NCBI GenBank assembly: GCA_011390955.1
Contig: JAABRM010000048.1
Coordinates: forward strand, 1 to 54,950
DNA: 54,950 bases
Direction of reading: 5' to 3'
Origin: Oscillatoriales cyanobacterium
Lineage (GTDB): Bacteria > Cyanobacteriota > Cyanobacteriia > Cyanobacteriales > Laspinemataceae
Below the pieces are notes generated by a model. That model did not search any database. It was not told the DNA's origin and was given only the letters and a program-made list of their open reading frames with translations. Positions 16,689 to 27,300 of this stretch are shown here, piece by piece; position 1 is the stretch's first letter, and the number at the start of each line of letters is the position of its first letter. A program made the translations under genes and the position numbers.

Positions 16689-17684
16689 TTAATCATTCAT
16701 ATCTCCATTAGGCATCGTGGCACCTTCCAGGTTTGCACCTTCTAAATTAGCCATACTGAGTTCTGCTCTCAATAGAGTGGCTTTCCTTAAATTGGCGTCA
16801 CTAAGGTTGGTTTTGGCAAAATAAACTTCTAAAAGATCCGCCTCAGTGAGATTCGCTCCCGTCAAATTGGTGCGAGTTAAGTCAGCCCGAGTTAAATTAG
16901 CCTTAGTTAAATTTGCGCCTACCAGAGTCGCTTTGTCAAGTTTAGCATCAGGCAACCTTGACCCACTAAGATTTGCCCTGGTCAGGTCAGACTCCGTAAG
17001 GATCGCCCGTTCCATCTGAACTTCAATCATCAACGCATCAAAGGCGATCGCGTGAGTTAAATTCGCTTCCGTCAGCAATGCCCGCGTTAAATTAGCCTCT
17101 TGGATTTTCACCTGAGTCAGGTTTGCCCCTCGCAGGTTCGTTTCCATCAAATTTGCCCCACGCAAATCCGCCCTGGTGAGGTCAGCCCCGGCCAAATTCA
17201 CCCCCCGCAAGTCTGCCCCCCGCAAGTCTGCCCCGCGCAAGTCAGCGGCAGCATAAGCGCGTCGTTCATAACGCAGATTTGCCCCGCGCAAACAAGCCCC
17301 CCGCAAGCAAGCCCCACTCAGATTCACATTGCGTAAATCTGCCCCAATCAAATTAGCATCTAACAACACCGCCAAAGACAGATTAGCCTTGCGTAAATCT
17401 GCCCCTTGCAAAGTTGCCCCATGCAAATCGGCATCACTTAAATTAGCATTGCGTAAATCCGCCTGATTCAGATTAGCCCCAGCCATTTTTGTATGGGTCA
17501 AATTTGCCCCATACAAATTCACCCGACTTAAATATCCGAAAATCAGATTTGCCGCATTCAGGTCTGCCTGACTCAAATTCACCCCAATTAAATCAGCCCC
17601 TTGCAAGTTGGCATTCCGCAGAGAAACTCCTTTAAACTCAGTCTCTCCCGCTTGATATCGTCTGAGAATTTCATTTCCTTCCAT
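16689..17684 (-). CDS. Pentapeptide-repeat protein
   Basis: The protein has 331 residues from ATG 17684. After a short N-terminal helix (GNEILRRYQAGETEF) nearly the whole chain is A(D/N)LXX repeats, for example ANLQGADLIGVNLSQADLN. Such sequences fold as a right-handed quadrilateral beta-helix. A break around residues 138-150 (NLRYERRAYAAADLRGADL) probably loops out between two helical segments. Some family members mimic DNA or block gyrase, but most cyanobacterial ones have unknown roles. No membrane anchor or other domain. The extreme codon repetition creates open frames on the opposite strand that are not genes. Confidence 0.95.
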   Translation of the reverse strand: MEGNEILRRYQAGETEFKGVSLRNANLQGADLIGVNLSQADLNAANLIFGYLSRVNLYGANLTHTKMAGANLNQADLRNANLSDADLHGATLQGADLRKANLSLAVLLDANLIGADLRNVNLSGACLRGACLRGANLRYERRAYAAADLRGADLRGADLRGVNLAGADLTRADLRGANLMETNLRGANLTQVKIQEANLTRALLTEANLTHAIAFDALMIEVQMERAILTESDLTRANLSGSRLPDAKLDKATLVGANLTKANLTRADLTRTNLTGANLTEADLLEVYFAKTNLSDANLRKATLLRAELSMANLEGANLEGATMPNGDMND

Positions 17685-17694
17685 ATTTGTTATT

Positions 17695-17851
17695 TGTTGT
17701 TAGTTGTTGGTTGTTGGTTGTGGGTTGTTGGTTAGTGGTTGGTTGGTTGGTTGGCATTAATTGATAATTGATAATTGATAATTGATAATTTTTTATTTAT
17801 AATTATCAAACAACAACCAACAAAGAACAAACAACCACCAACAACCAACAA
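17695..17851. repeat. Short tandem repeats (GTTGGTT and AATTGAT types) with inverted counterparts
   Basis: GTTGGTT-type heptamers (about 17700-17755), four AATTGAT units (about 17759-17788), an inverted ATAATTATCA stretch, then AACAACCAACAA units up to the next stop codon. The left G/T-rich and right A/C-rich parts are complementary and could pair into a long stem. Confidence 0.8.
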
Positions 17852-19660
17852 TCATCCATCAACAATGTAAGTAAATTCGTGACTCCAAACCGGAGATTTA
17901 CTCCCAGTTTTGCGCCAGTGAACTTTTACCTTGGTAATTGATGTAATTTCTAAGGGAAATACATTCTTTCGCACTACATTAATGCTGGCTTTTTGGTTAG
18001 GTTCTTTTTCTGATTCCAAAACAATGTGCAGACAATCATTTTTTATCGTGGCTAAGGTATTAATTCCCCGACCTTTGAGGATCTGATTCATCAAAGCCGC
18101 GATCGCCTTAGCGTTTCCTTCTTTGGCTAATTGAACCACCTTAGCCTCCGGGTCATCGTCAGTTTCGGCTTCGGCAGGTTCTACGGATCTAGCAGAATTT
18201 TCCCCTGGACTAGAGTGGTTGCTTAAAGCTTTTAAATCCTGCAATTCTGCCTGCTGCATTTGATTGAGTAAATCCAGATACTTAGAGGTTTTTGCTTGGA
18301 TTTGCACCATCATCTGTTTCATGCTATCATATTTCAATGATGCGGCTTGAAAAACTTCTTGATTTTGTAAGCGATCGTCTAACATCTGTTCTAATTCACT
18401 TAAACCATTATCCATTTCTTCCGTTAACCGATTCACTTGCATAATTACTAAGTGATTAAGTTCGTCTTCTAAAACCAGATGCCGCTTGAGCGATGCGGTA
18501 ATTCTTGAGTTAATTTTACTTGCAAAGCTAAGGGAATAGGGAGCGGGTGAATTCATCAATTCGTCCCCATATTGCTTTTCTAATAACTCACTTCCTGCTG
18601 AAAAATGCTCAGAAGCACTGGTGTGCAATTCTGGAATTGTGATCTCATCTTCCCCAGCATAAACTTGTCCGGGATATTGGTGATATTCCACAGAGGCAAC
18701 TTCATCCCCTGAAGACCATGAATCAATGGGAGATTGGGTCGGAATTGCGCCGTTATTTGAATGTGCGATCGCTGCTTCTTCTGCTGGGGATTGAAACGAA
18801 ATCAGATTGGAAAAATCGCTGTCGTCTGGGACGGGTTGCTCCGAGAAATAGGTAGTGACTTTTTCGGTGATTTCTGCACTCACCTGGTGGTGCAGAACTT
18901 GTGGGGGGTTTTTTTCATAAAGTGGACCGAGATACTTAACGATCGCACTAGCTACTTGGATATTTTCGTTTTTATTCTCAAATTTTTTGGCTGTTTGATA
19001 AAGCTGATTTTCTAAATCTTTTTTGCTGGGACACTTACGCAAAAGTTTTTGCAACAACTCATCTAAGCGATATTTTTTCAACGCTAACCAGTCTGGTTCG
19101 CTAAACGTAAATAAGCGATCTACCGCTGAAAAAATCAAGATTTTTACTCGCAGGGGATTCGTGCGTTGCACCAGTTTCAGGCGGACTTCAAATAAATCGT
19201 TTTGGACTTGTTTTTTTTCATCTACATCATATAAATGAGTCAACAGCGCTGCCTGCTGATGACTCACTAATAAATTGTCAATTGAAGAATCCCCATTTGA
19301 ACCATTTGAACCATTTGAACCATTTGAAGAATTGCCCGCGATCGATATAATTTCTGATGTTTCTAAATAAAGGGGAGCAATTTTTTGAATAATCTCACCA
19401 GAAATTGCCAAATATTCAACTTGTTTATTAATCTTACTGCAAATATCTTTCAGTAACCCTTCTAATTGCTCTAAAGTGTAATTCAACCCAATAACTTCGC
19501 GAAGTAAATCCTTAAGTTCTACATCCGTTAATTTGGTTTCACTAACTTCCCACTTCCCATAGACCACAAAATAAAGTAGCTTTTTCATCCGGTTAATGTT
19601 GACGCTACCTTCTAATTCTGCGGTCACTCGATCTAGATGAGATAAAGCTAAAGCATTCAT
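17852..19660 (-). CDS. Large cyanobacterial hypothetical protein with a C-terminal domain shared by other cyanobacterial proteins
   Basis: About 602 residues. ATG 19660 is preceded by GGGGGAA; the longer frame begins at GTG 19684. It is soluble, with no signal peptide. The N-terminal part (NINRMKKLLYFVVYGKWEV and LTDVELKDLLREVI) looks helical. A microsatellite codes for GSNGSNGSN near residue 120. The middle is Ser/Pro-rich and variable. A coiled coil (about 410-480, MDNGLSELEQMLDDRL) precedes the end domain AKEGNAKAIAALMNQILKGR, CLHIVLESEKEPNQKASI and SITKVKVHWRKTGSKSPVW. From memory, a similar KxGNxKAIAALMN domain ends several cyanobacterial kinases and hypothetical proteins. Function unknown. 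Confidence 0.75.
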   Translation of the reverse strand: MNALALSHLDRVTAELEGSVNINRMKKLLYFVVYGKWEVSETKLTDVELKDLLREVIGLNYTLEQLEGLLKDICSKINKQVEYLAISGEIIQKIAPLYLETSEIISIAGNSSNGSNGSNGSNGDSSIDNLLVSHQQAALLTHLYDVDEKKQVQNDLFEVRLKLVQRTNPLRVKILIFSAVDRLFTFSEPDWLALKKYRLDELLQKLLRKCPSKKDLENQLYQTAKKFENKNENIQVASAIVKYLGPLYEKNPPQVLHHQVSAEITEKVTTYFSEQPVPDDSDFSNLISFQSPAEEAAIAHSNNGAIPTQSPIDSWSSGDEVASVEYHQYPGQVYAGEDEITIPELHTSASEHFSAGSELLEKQYGDELMNSPAPYSLSFASKINSRITASLKRHLVLEDELNHLVIMQVNRLTEEMDNGLSELEQMLDDRLQNQEVFQAASLKYDSMKQMMVQIQAKTSKYLDLLNQMQQAELQDLKALSNHSSPGENSARSVEPAEAETDDDPEAKVVQLAKEGNAKAIAALMNQILKGRGINTLATIKNDCLHIVLESEKEPNQKASINVVRKNVFPLEITSITKVKVHWRKTGSKSPVWSHEFTYIVDG

Positions 19661-20106
19661 TATACGATTCCCCCGAATCACCACACATCAGGTTTGACGG
19701 CGCGATTAGTTGCTCACCGATCGCCGAAATTATTAGGTTTACCTTGGTAAATCGGCTCACCCGTCGTTCTTTTAGAGTGAAAAAGCCTCAATCATAAGTA
19801 TCCCAAGGTTAATTATTGATTATTTTTATTCTTGGATAAATTAAAATCTGGCCATTTTAATTTCATGCGGATAATTTGGATCTAGCTTATTTCATAAACA
19901 AATTTTAATCTCCTCTTCAAGTTATCGCGATCGCCGATAGCAATTTTTGATTTTTCTGAAATCAATTTTTAGTCGGTAACTGCTTAGACCAATAAATTTT
20001 GAGACTGACTAATCCTAGTATAGTTCAAAATTGCGCCGAAATTAACTCAAAAAAAAATCTTAATAATTACCAAAGATAGCCATTAGACAACAGGGAACAG
20101 AGAACG
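19661..20106. other. AT-rich upstream region of the 17852-19660 gene
   Basis: About 450 nt between this gene and the repeat block. It should contain the gene's promoter. No peptide or hairpin stands out. Confidence 0.4.
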
Positions 20107-20296
20107 GTGGGGGGGTAGGGTGTAGGGTGTAGGGTTCGAGAGGGTGTAGGGTGTAGGGTGTAGGGTGTAGGGTTCGAGAGGGTGTAGGGGAAGAGAGAAT
20201 AATTGATAATTGATAATTGATAATTGATAATTAAACATAATTATCAATTATCAATTGTTAATTGTTTCCCCCCTACACCCTACACCCTACACCCCA
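20107..20296. repeat. TAGGGTG and AATTGAT repeat arrays forming a long inverted repeat
   Basis: GGGTGTA units (20113-20190, interrupted twice by GGTTCGAGAGG) are followed by five GATAATT units (20198-20233). Then come their complements in reverse order: AATTATCAATTATCAATT (20238-20258) and CCCTACACCCTACACC (20271-20294). The block could fold into one hairpin of almost 190 nt. No coding role. Confidence 0.85.
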
Positions 20297-20424
20297 TTCC
20301 CAGACTAATAGCTGACTGCCGATCGCTGATATGTCAAGCATCAAAATAAGGGATATGACCCCTCAAATCAGAGGGGGTTTAATCCAACAGTGGTTTCTTG
20401 GGTGGCAGAAAAAATCAAGCTTGA

Positions 20425-21009
20425 TTAGTCTTTGGTTAGCACAAATAAGTTGCCGCGATGTCCCCGTCCGATGCGTAAATCTTCATCTAAATAGGTAATA
20501 TCCAGCCAGTTGTCTTGGTTTTGTTCATCAATAGGCAAATCCAGGGCTGTGAGTCCATTACCAGACTCAATTTTCTCCACCAATTCTTCAGGAGATTGAT
20601 AATCCAGTAAGTTTTGTAATCCAATAATCCACCGCTGGAATTTTACGTCAACTCGCTTGTCAGAAACCGCCGTAAATTTGGCACTGACGCAAATTAATCC
20701 AGATAAACCGGGGAATCCAGAAACCACTTCGGCAATATTATATAATTTGCCCGTTGCGGGACGAATAGATTGGTAAATTTGACCCAAACGCACTAAGGGC
20801 GGCAAGTCAATAAATAATAAATTACTATTCGTGGTATAAATTAGCCGCCAGTCTCCGGCTAAAAGGTTACTTTCTATGGGTTGCGGGGTGGGATTTTCGT
20901 CTTCTAAATGGTCGATCGCATCTAAAATAATCTGTCGATCGCTTGATTGCGCGAGTAATCCCCGATTTCGTCCGGCGATCGCTTTTAAGAGTTGTGTTTT
21001 TGCACTCAT
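20425..21009 (-). CDS. PAP/fibrillin (plastoglobulin-like) protein
   Basis: The protein has 194 residues from ATG 21009. It has the PAP/fibrillin pattern: N-terminal KTQLLKAIAGRNRGLLAQSSDR, then SNLLAGDWRLIYTTNSNLLFI (the WRLxYTTS signature), GQIYQSIRPATGKLYNIAEV, a middle KFQRWIIGLQ, and a C-terminal WLDITYLDEDLRIGRGHRGNLFVL. Fibrillins form a lipocalin-like barrel that binds hydrophobic molecules. In plants they coat plastoglobules, and in cyanobacteria they are linked to thylakoid photoprotection. Length is typical of the short cyanobacterial class. No operon partner visible. Confidence 0.93.
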   Translation of the reverse strand: MSAKTQLLKAIAGRNRGLLAQSSDRQIILDAIDHLEDENPTPQPIESNLLAGDWRLIYTTNSNLLFIDLPPLVRLGQIYQSIRPATGKLYNIAEVVSGFPGLSGLICVSAKFTAVSDKRVDVKFQRWIIGLQNLLDYQSPEELVEKIESGNGLTALDLPIDEQNQDNWLDITYLDEDLRIGRGHRGNLFVLTKD

Positions 21010-21119
21010 TTTCGGTAGTTCCTTTACTGGTTGATGTTGATTTGTTATTGGTGATTAGTTATTGGTTATTCGGGAGGATCGCTCATCACAAATAACCAAT
21101 AATCTGCCGCAGACTTATG

Positions 21120-22727
21120 TCAAGAATTCAGAATCAAATCCGCTGCTTTTTCCGCGATCGCGATCGTAGGAGCATTCGTATTTCCACCGATAATGGTGGG
21201 CATAATCGAAGCATCCACCACCCGCAATCCTTCAATTCCTCGGACTTGTAATCGCGAATCGACCACAGCCGTTGAATCGTTTCCCATTTTACAAGTTCCA
21301 ACGGGATGATACAAAGTTTGTGTCGTTTCCCGAATATAATCACGAATTTGTTGATGATATTCCTGGGTAGACTCAAGTTTTGGCAGGGTAACTTTACTGG
21401 GAAAAATTACTGAACCTCGCCAAGGAGCAAATGCGGATGCTTGGAATATTTTATCAGCAAGTTGCAGCCCACGGATCATCACCTGCCAATCGGTTTCTAC
21501 GGTTAAATAATTTGGTTGAACGATCGGCGGTTGCAGGGGATCCGGCGATCGCAACTGAATATAACCCCGACTGTCGGGACGCAGTTGTGTCACCCCCAAA
21601 GTTAAGGCGTGATTTTCCCATTTAGTAAACCCATGATTGAAAAAAAATGCTGGGGCAAAATGAAATTGTAAATCAGGAATCTCCAAATCCGCCTGACTTT
21701 TGACAAAACCACCTGCCTCCGCCACACTTGAAGTCAATGGCCCGGTTTTGAGCCATAAATACTTGAGTAAATTTACCAAGTTATTGGCACCTTTTAAAGT
21801 CACGGGTTTCCGGCATTCATAGAATACCCCGGTAATTAAATGGTCTTGTAAATTTTGGCCAACTCCTGGTAAATCTAACACCACGGTAATGCCTAAATTT
21901 TGCAAATGATTCCCCGGACCAATTCCCGATAACATGAGTAACTGAGGCGAATTAATTGTTCCCCCGGATAAAATCACTTCTTTGCCACTTTTTACCTGAC
22001 GTTTTTCTTGACCATTGGCTAAATATTCTACGCCCACAATTCGCCGGTTTTCAAATAAAAGCCGAGTCACCGTTGCCTCTAGACAAATGGTTAAATTAGA
22101 TCGCGATAAAATAGGCTTTAAATAAGGCTTTAAATAAGCCGATGCCGCACTATGTCGTTGACCATTTTTTTGGGTAACTTGATAAAACCCAACCCCTTCA
22201 GGTTCGGGAACATTAAAATCTGCAATAATTGGCCAGCCGCTTTCGTTTCCGGCTTGGACAAAAACATGAGAAAGACGATTAATTGTGCGTAAATTTGCCA
22301 CATTCATTGGCCCGCCGATTCCATGATATTCGGAAACCCAATTTTCTTGGTTTTCGGCTTTTTTGAAATAGGGCAATAGGTCGCTGTAACCCCAACCCGG
22401 ATTGCCTAATTTTTGCCAGCGATCGTAGTCATCCCGATGACCGCGAATATACAACATGGCATTAATAGAACTAGAACCCCCCAAGACTTTTCCCCGAGGC
22501 CAAAATAACGATCGCTGATTCAATTGAACTTGGGGTTCGGTTTCATAAGCCCAATCTAAGGGAGTTTTAAATAGTTTAGCAAAAGCTGCCGGAATTTGAA
22601 TAGCGGATAGGCGATCGCTCATTCCCGCTTCTAGTAAAAGTACCTGATTTTTTGGGTTGGCACTGAGACGATTTGCCAATACACAACCAGCAGAACCAGC
22701 CCCAACAATGATATAGTCATAAATCAT
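21120..22727 (-). CDS. GMC-family FAD-dependent oxidoreductase (alcohol/choline-dehydrogenase type)
   Basis: The protein has 535 residues from ATG 22727. The N-terminal FAD-binding motif [20 protein letters not shown] is followed by LLLEAG, the GMC signature [19 protein letters not shown] (about 80-98), the second signature [18 protein letters not shown], and [12 protein letters not shown]. The end has [11 protein letters not shown], containing the likely catalytic His, and [18 protein letters not shown]. All expected blocks are intact, so it should be active. The substrate is probably an alcohol, but sequence alone does not say which; names such as choline dehydrogenase would be over-annotation. 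It is cytoplasmic and divergent from xdhC, with 240 nt between. Confidence 0.93.
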   Translation of the reverse strand: MIYDYIIVGAGSAGCVLANRLSANPKNQVLLLEAGMSDRLSAIQIPAAFAKLFKTPLDWAYETEPQVQLNQRSLFWPRGKVLGGSSSINAMLYIRGHRDDYDRWQKLGNPGWGYSDLLPYFKKAENQENWVSEYHGIGGPMNVANLRTINRLSHVFVQAGNESGWPIIADFNVPEPEGVGFYQVTQKNGQRHSAASAYLKPYLKPILSRSNLTICLEATVTRLLFENRRIVGVEYLANGQEKRQVKSGKEVILSGGTINSPQLLMLSGIGPGNHLQNLGITVVLDLPGVGQNLQDHLITGVFYECRKPVTLKGANNLVNLLKYLWLKTGPLTSSVAEAGGFVKSQADLEIPDLQFHFAPAFFFNHGFTKWENHALTLGVTQLRPDSRGYIQLRSPDPLQPPIVQPNYLTVETDWQVMIRGLQLADKIFQASAFAPWRGSVIFPSKVTLPKLESTQEYHQQIRDYIRETTQTLYHPVGTCKMGNDSTAVVDSRLQVRGIEGLRVVDASIMPTIIGGNTNAPTIAIAEKAADLILNS

Positions 22728-22965
22728 AAAATTACCAGGATTATTTGCTATAAATATTTACGATTAAAATTTACCATTAGTAGTTAAACTTAAAATAATT
22801 TAAATATTTTGCTTTTGCTTTATTATCTGATATAATGGGAAAATAATGTCTATTTTAATCACAAAAAGTGGCAGAAAAAATAATATCGCCGATCGCTCGA
22901 TTAAATCTCGATTAAATAATTAAATATTTATGACTTATGACTAATCAAGGGTACGGGGCAGTAAT

Positions 22966-24090
22966 ATGAAAGAGGTGATTCAAGAGATTCAGCATTGGTT
23001 TGCCCAAGGGCATCAAATTGCTACGGCTACAGTGGTGGCAAAGGCAGGTTCTAGCCCCAGGGAACTCGGCGCGGTTTTGGCAGTGAATGATGGCGGTGAA
23101 GTGGCGGGATCCGTGAGTGGCGGCTGTGTGGAGTCCGCAGTGGTGGATGAGGCGATCGCCTGTCTCGCAGATGGTATTCCGCGACTATTGAGTTATGGCA
23201 TTACCGATGAATTGGGTTTAGCGGTGGGGTTGACCTGCGGGGGAACGACTGATATTTTTGTCGATCGCCTTCAACCGGGGTTATTTTTTGACCGCTTAGT
23301 GGCAGCTATCCAAAATCAGTCCGCTTTTGCCCTTTGTACGGCGGTCAGCGGCCCAAATATCGGGGCAAAAATGCTGATTTTTGGTGACTCCAGCCCAGGT
23401 GCGATCGCTTCTTTGGGCAATTCCGCCTTGGATCGGTTGGTTTCACAGGAGGCTAAGGTATTTTTAACCAAAGGACTGACTCAGTTGCGTGATTACGGCA
23501 ACTTAGAAGAATGCGATCCAGGGGAAACCCCATCTACACAAGCTACACAAGTTTTTATCCACAGTTTTCTCCCCCCACCGCGTCTAATTATTATTGGGGC
23601 GATCGACTTTAGCAGCGCCTTATGTCAGGTGGGCAAATTGTTGGGCTACCATGTGACTATTTGTGACGCCCGATCGCGCTTTGCCACCGTTGCCCGGTTT
23701 CCCCAGGCTGACCGAGTAGAAATCGAATGGCCCCATCATTATATAGAAAGCATAGAAAGCACGGCGATTGATTCCCGCACCGCGATCGTGGTTTTAACCC
23801 ATGACCCCAAGTTTGATATTCCCGCATTGCGGGCAGCAGTCCGCACCAATGCCGGATATATCGGGGCGATCGGCAGCCGTCGCACTCACAGCGATCGCGT
23901 CCGGCGCCTTCAGGAAATCGGCATGGATCCGGCTGATATGGCTCGGATTAGTTCCCCCATTGGCTTAGACATTGGGGCAAACAGTCCCGAAGAAACGGCC
24001 ATTTCTATTTTTGCCGAAATCATTGCTTTACGTTCTGGTCGTGAAGGAGGAAGACTCACCGGAGGAAATCAGCCGATTCATCCCCGGTAA
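22966..24090 (+). CDS. XdhC/CoxI-family protein
   Basis: The protein has 374 residues from ATG 22966. The N-terminal XdhC_CoxI domain reads ATATVVAKAGSSPRELGAVL, AGSVSGGCVESAVVDEAI, and GLTCGGTTDIFVDRL with the conserved Cys. The C-terminal Rossmann domain reads RLIIIGAIDFSSALCQVGKLL, VVLTHDPKFDIPALRAAV, YIGAIGSRRTHSDRVRRL and IGLDIGANSPEETAISI. The usual GxGxxx of the Rossmann loop is altered to GAIDFS. XdhC proteins bind and sulfurate molybdenum cofactor for xanthine dehydrogenase or CO dehydrogenase enzymes. No molybdoenzyme gene is in the window, so its client is elsewhere. Confidence 0.92.
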   Translation: MKEVIQEIQHWFAQGHQIATATVVAKAGSSPRELGAVLAVNDGGEVAGSVSGGCVESAVVDEAIACLADGIPRLLSYGITDELGLAVGLTCGGTTDIFVDRLQPGLFFDRLVAAIQNQSAFALCTAVSGPNIGAKMLIFGDSSPGAIASLGNSALDRLVSQEAKVFLTKGLTQLRDYGNLEECDPGETPSTQATQVFIHSFLPPPRLIIIGAIDFSSALCQVGKLLGYHVTICDARSRFATVARFPQADRVEIEWPHHYIESIESTAIDSRTAIVVLTHDPKFDIPALRAAVRTNAGYIGAIGSRRTHSDRVRRLQEIGMDPADMARISSPIGLDIGANSPEETAISIFAEIIALRSGREGGRLTGGNQPIHPR

Positions 24091-24128
24091 TTTTTGATTT
24101 ACAGCAGATTCCATATTTATGAAGTGTG

Positions 24129-24200
24129 GTAGGGACACGGCAATGCCGTGTCCCTACAAGCCTAGAAATGTAGGGTGGGCTTGCATCTTGCCCACCCTAC
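24129..24200. repeat. Two adjacent palindromes (GTAGGGACACGGC and GTAGGGTGGGC types)
   Basis: GTAGGGACACGGCA at 24129-24142 is mirrored to 24157. GTAGGGTGGGC at 24170-24180 is mirrored at 24190-24200. They lie 40 nt past the xdhC stop and may serve as an RNA 3' end. Confidence 0.8.
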
Positions 24201-24372
24201 GGATAGAAATATAGTCGTAACAGTCACCCGGTCTAATTTGACAAATTGAATCAGCAAATACAATTCTTTTAGTCAATTTTGTCCGTTAATGGTAGCAGCA
24301 ATCCCTCCGTGGTTGCCCCTCCGTCTTTGCCCTAACTTTGCCCTAACTTTGCCCTGAAATATCACACTTTCT

Positions 24373-27300
24373 ATGTCCCGCTTCATTGCCCAATACCATC
24401 ACCATCAACCCACATTGCGCTTAGGTCGTAGTTTTAGTCGCTTAGAAGATTTTGGCTTTAGCCTCACTGGATTACTACTTTGGCCTGGTGCGGTCATTGG
24501 AATGCATCATGCTTTGGGGGCTCAAGCGGTATTCGTTTGGGTGCCTGCGGCGATCGTGGGAATTTTACTGAATATTCAATTAGCCCGCGTGGGCAGCCAT
24601 TGGCCAGAAATGTCAGGGGGTACTTCCAACTACGCCACGCGGCTGCTGAAATCTTATCCAACTTTGGGCTTATATGCTGCCAGTGGCTATTTTATCGGTT
24701 GGGTGGCGATTATTCCGATTAATGCGATCGTTTTAACTAATTTAATCGCTGCATTGCTGACTCCCTATCAAATAGAAGTTCCCTATATTGCCCTAAAAAT
24801 TGGATTTACTTTAATTGCTTTTATCCTAGCCTTTAGTGGCAACCGGGCTTTGGCCATTCTGCACCTAATTTTTATGGTGCCAGCGACTGGTTTTCTGCTG
24901 GTGTTTGCCATTCAAGGATTGGGGTGGTTGCTGCTGTCCCCGAACAGTCCCGGTTTTTTCCCCGAAGTCTGGCCGGAGTTCAGTTTTGTAGAATGGGCGA
25001 AGTGGTATATCGTCGCCGTATTTACCGCTTATGCTAGTGAAGGGGCTGCCGCGTTTATTGCCGATAGTCGCAACCCCAGTGCCGCACTATATTATTTGAA
25101 AATGACCGCTGGACTGTTGCCCATTGTCTATGTGGGCGGGTCTTGGGTGGTGATGCGTTTGGCCAGCGATCGCGCTTTAGGCAAAAACATCCTGCTGAAC
25201 TTGAGCGAAACCGCTCGCCATTTTTGGGGTGAGTCCGCCACGGTCTTAATCGTACTACTGCTGGCCTTTGCCTGCTTGCTGAGTTGCGCTAACACCGTCG
25301 CCCTCTGCGCCCGATCCCTGTACCAGTTGTCCCTAGATGGGTATATTGCCCCAGTGTTTAGCACGGTTTCCCGGCGCGGAGTCTTGGGGCCAGCCCTGAG
25401 TGCTACTTTAGTCATCAGTATCGCTTGTTTGATTTGGGGAGATATTATCCAAATTGTCTGGATTACCGGCACTGGTTATCTGATTTCCATGATGGCGATG
25501 CATTTGGGACTGTGGCTGAATCGAGGTAAACCGCAAGTTCTTTGGCCAAAATGGTCTTTGGCTTTTCTGATTGTGGAGGCGATCGCCCTATTAGTCGGCG
25601 GTTGGGGCTGGGGTGCAGCGGACTTTATCATCGGTTTGACCATTCCGGCGTTGCTAATTGTCGGCGATCGCGCGATCGCCCGACTGCCCTGGGCAATTTT
25701 TCATCCTGCTTGGTGGAACCAGCGCTATCAAGTAAAAACCGCCGAAGATTTTAAAGATTTTGTCGGGCTGCAAGTCTCGGTAGTGGTCTTTTTGGCTTGT
25801 GGAGCCACCGGAATGGGGTGGTTCTTGCGTTCCCTGCTGGATCCACTGCCTGCCCAGGTGCAAAGCAGCATCATGGCGATCCTGGTGATAACTGCCGGAT
25901 TTGTCGGAGTGGCGATCGCTTGTTGGACCAGCTTGCCGCAAGTCGCCCGAATTGTCGAAGCCAGAGAACAATCAGAATTATTATTCACCATTGCCCAAGA
26001 TGCCATTGGCACGATCGATCGCTTGGGGGTGATTCGTCAAGTCAATCCAGCCATGAGTAAATTATTTCAAACTCCGGCAAAACAGCTAATCGGTTGCCAT
26101 CTCAAAGAATACTTAACAGATTTGCCAGATGCTGTCAATAATTGGCCGCGTCTGAGCGAACAGCATTTCATCTTAGGCGAACAGCATCAGATTTTAGAAA
26201 TGTCCACCTCGGAATTAACCCATGAAGCATCAGAAGAAAATGTAATTATTTTGCGGGATATCACCGCACAAAAACAAGCGGAAGCCGCCCTACGTCGTTC
26301 CGAAGCCCAACTCAGAGAACAAGCACAACAGTTAGAAATCCGGGTACAACAACGCACCGCTGAACTGGCCAAAGCGAAAGAAAAAGCCGATGCCGCCAAC
26401 GCTGCCAAAAGCCGTTTTATTGCCAACATGAGTCACGAATTAAGAACTCCCCTCAATGCCATTTTGGGGTTTTCCCAAATGATGATGCGATCGGCAAACT
26501 TTCCCGAAGAACATCAAGAAAATCTGCAAATTATCTACAATAGTGGCGACCACCTGCTCACCTTAATCAACAATGTCCTCGACCTATCCAAAATCGAAGC
26601 GGGACAAACCACCCTAAACCCCAAAAACTTCGATCTTTATCGTTTGTTGGCAGATATTGAAAGCCTGCTTTACTTAAAAGCCCAAGCCAAAGGATTGCAA
26701 ATATTTATCGAACCGGCATCAGACCTGCCCCAATATATTTGCACCGATGAAGTAAAACTGCGGCAAATTTTAATTAACTTAATTAACAATGCCATTAAAT
26801 TTACCGAAAATGGCGGAGTTTCCGTGAGAGTTTCTTCCCAGTTGGCAGCATCCCAAAACCAAGTGCAAATTTATTTTGAAGTCACCGATACTGGAGTGGG
26901 AATTGCCCCAGAAGAGATGGAACAACTTTTCCAAGCTTTCTCTCAAACTTCCAGCGGCAAGCAAGCCCAAGAAGGCACGGGATTGGGATTGGTGATTAGT
27001 CGTTCTTTTGTTAAACTAATGGGAGGCAACCTGGAAGTTTTTTCTCAATTAGGCAAAGGCACAACCTTTAAATTTGATATCAATGCAATTCCCGTAGCAG
27101 GCGATCGCGTTGTCACCAATAAACCCCCACAAAAAATCCTGAAAATGGAACCAGGACAAGGGTCTTATCGGTTATTAATTGTCGATGATAAACCGTTTAA
27201 TCGGAAATTATTAACCGAACTGTTATCCCCTTTAGGATTTGAATTACAAGAAGCGAGTAACGGTCAAGAAGCCATAGAAATATGGCAAAGTTGGCAACCA

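Noticed and set aside
17100-17336. Plus-strand frame with repeated CPAQV/CPPQV
   Set aside because: It is the antisense of the pentapeptide-repeat gene; repetition of the coding strand creates it.
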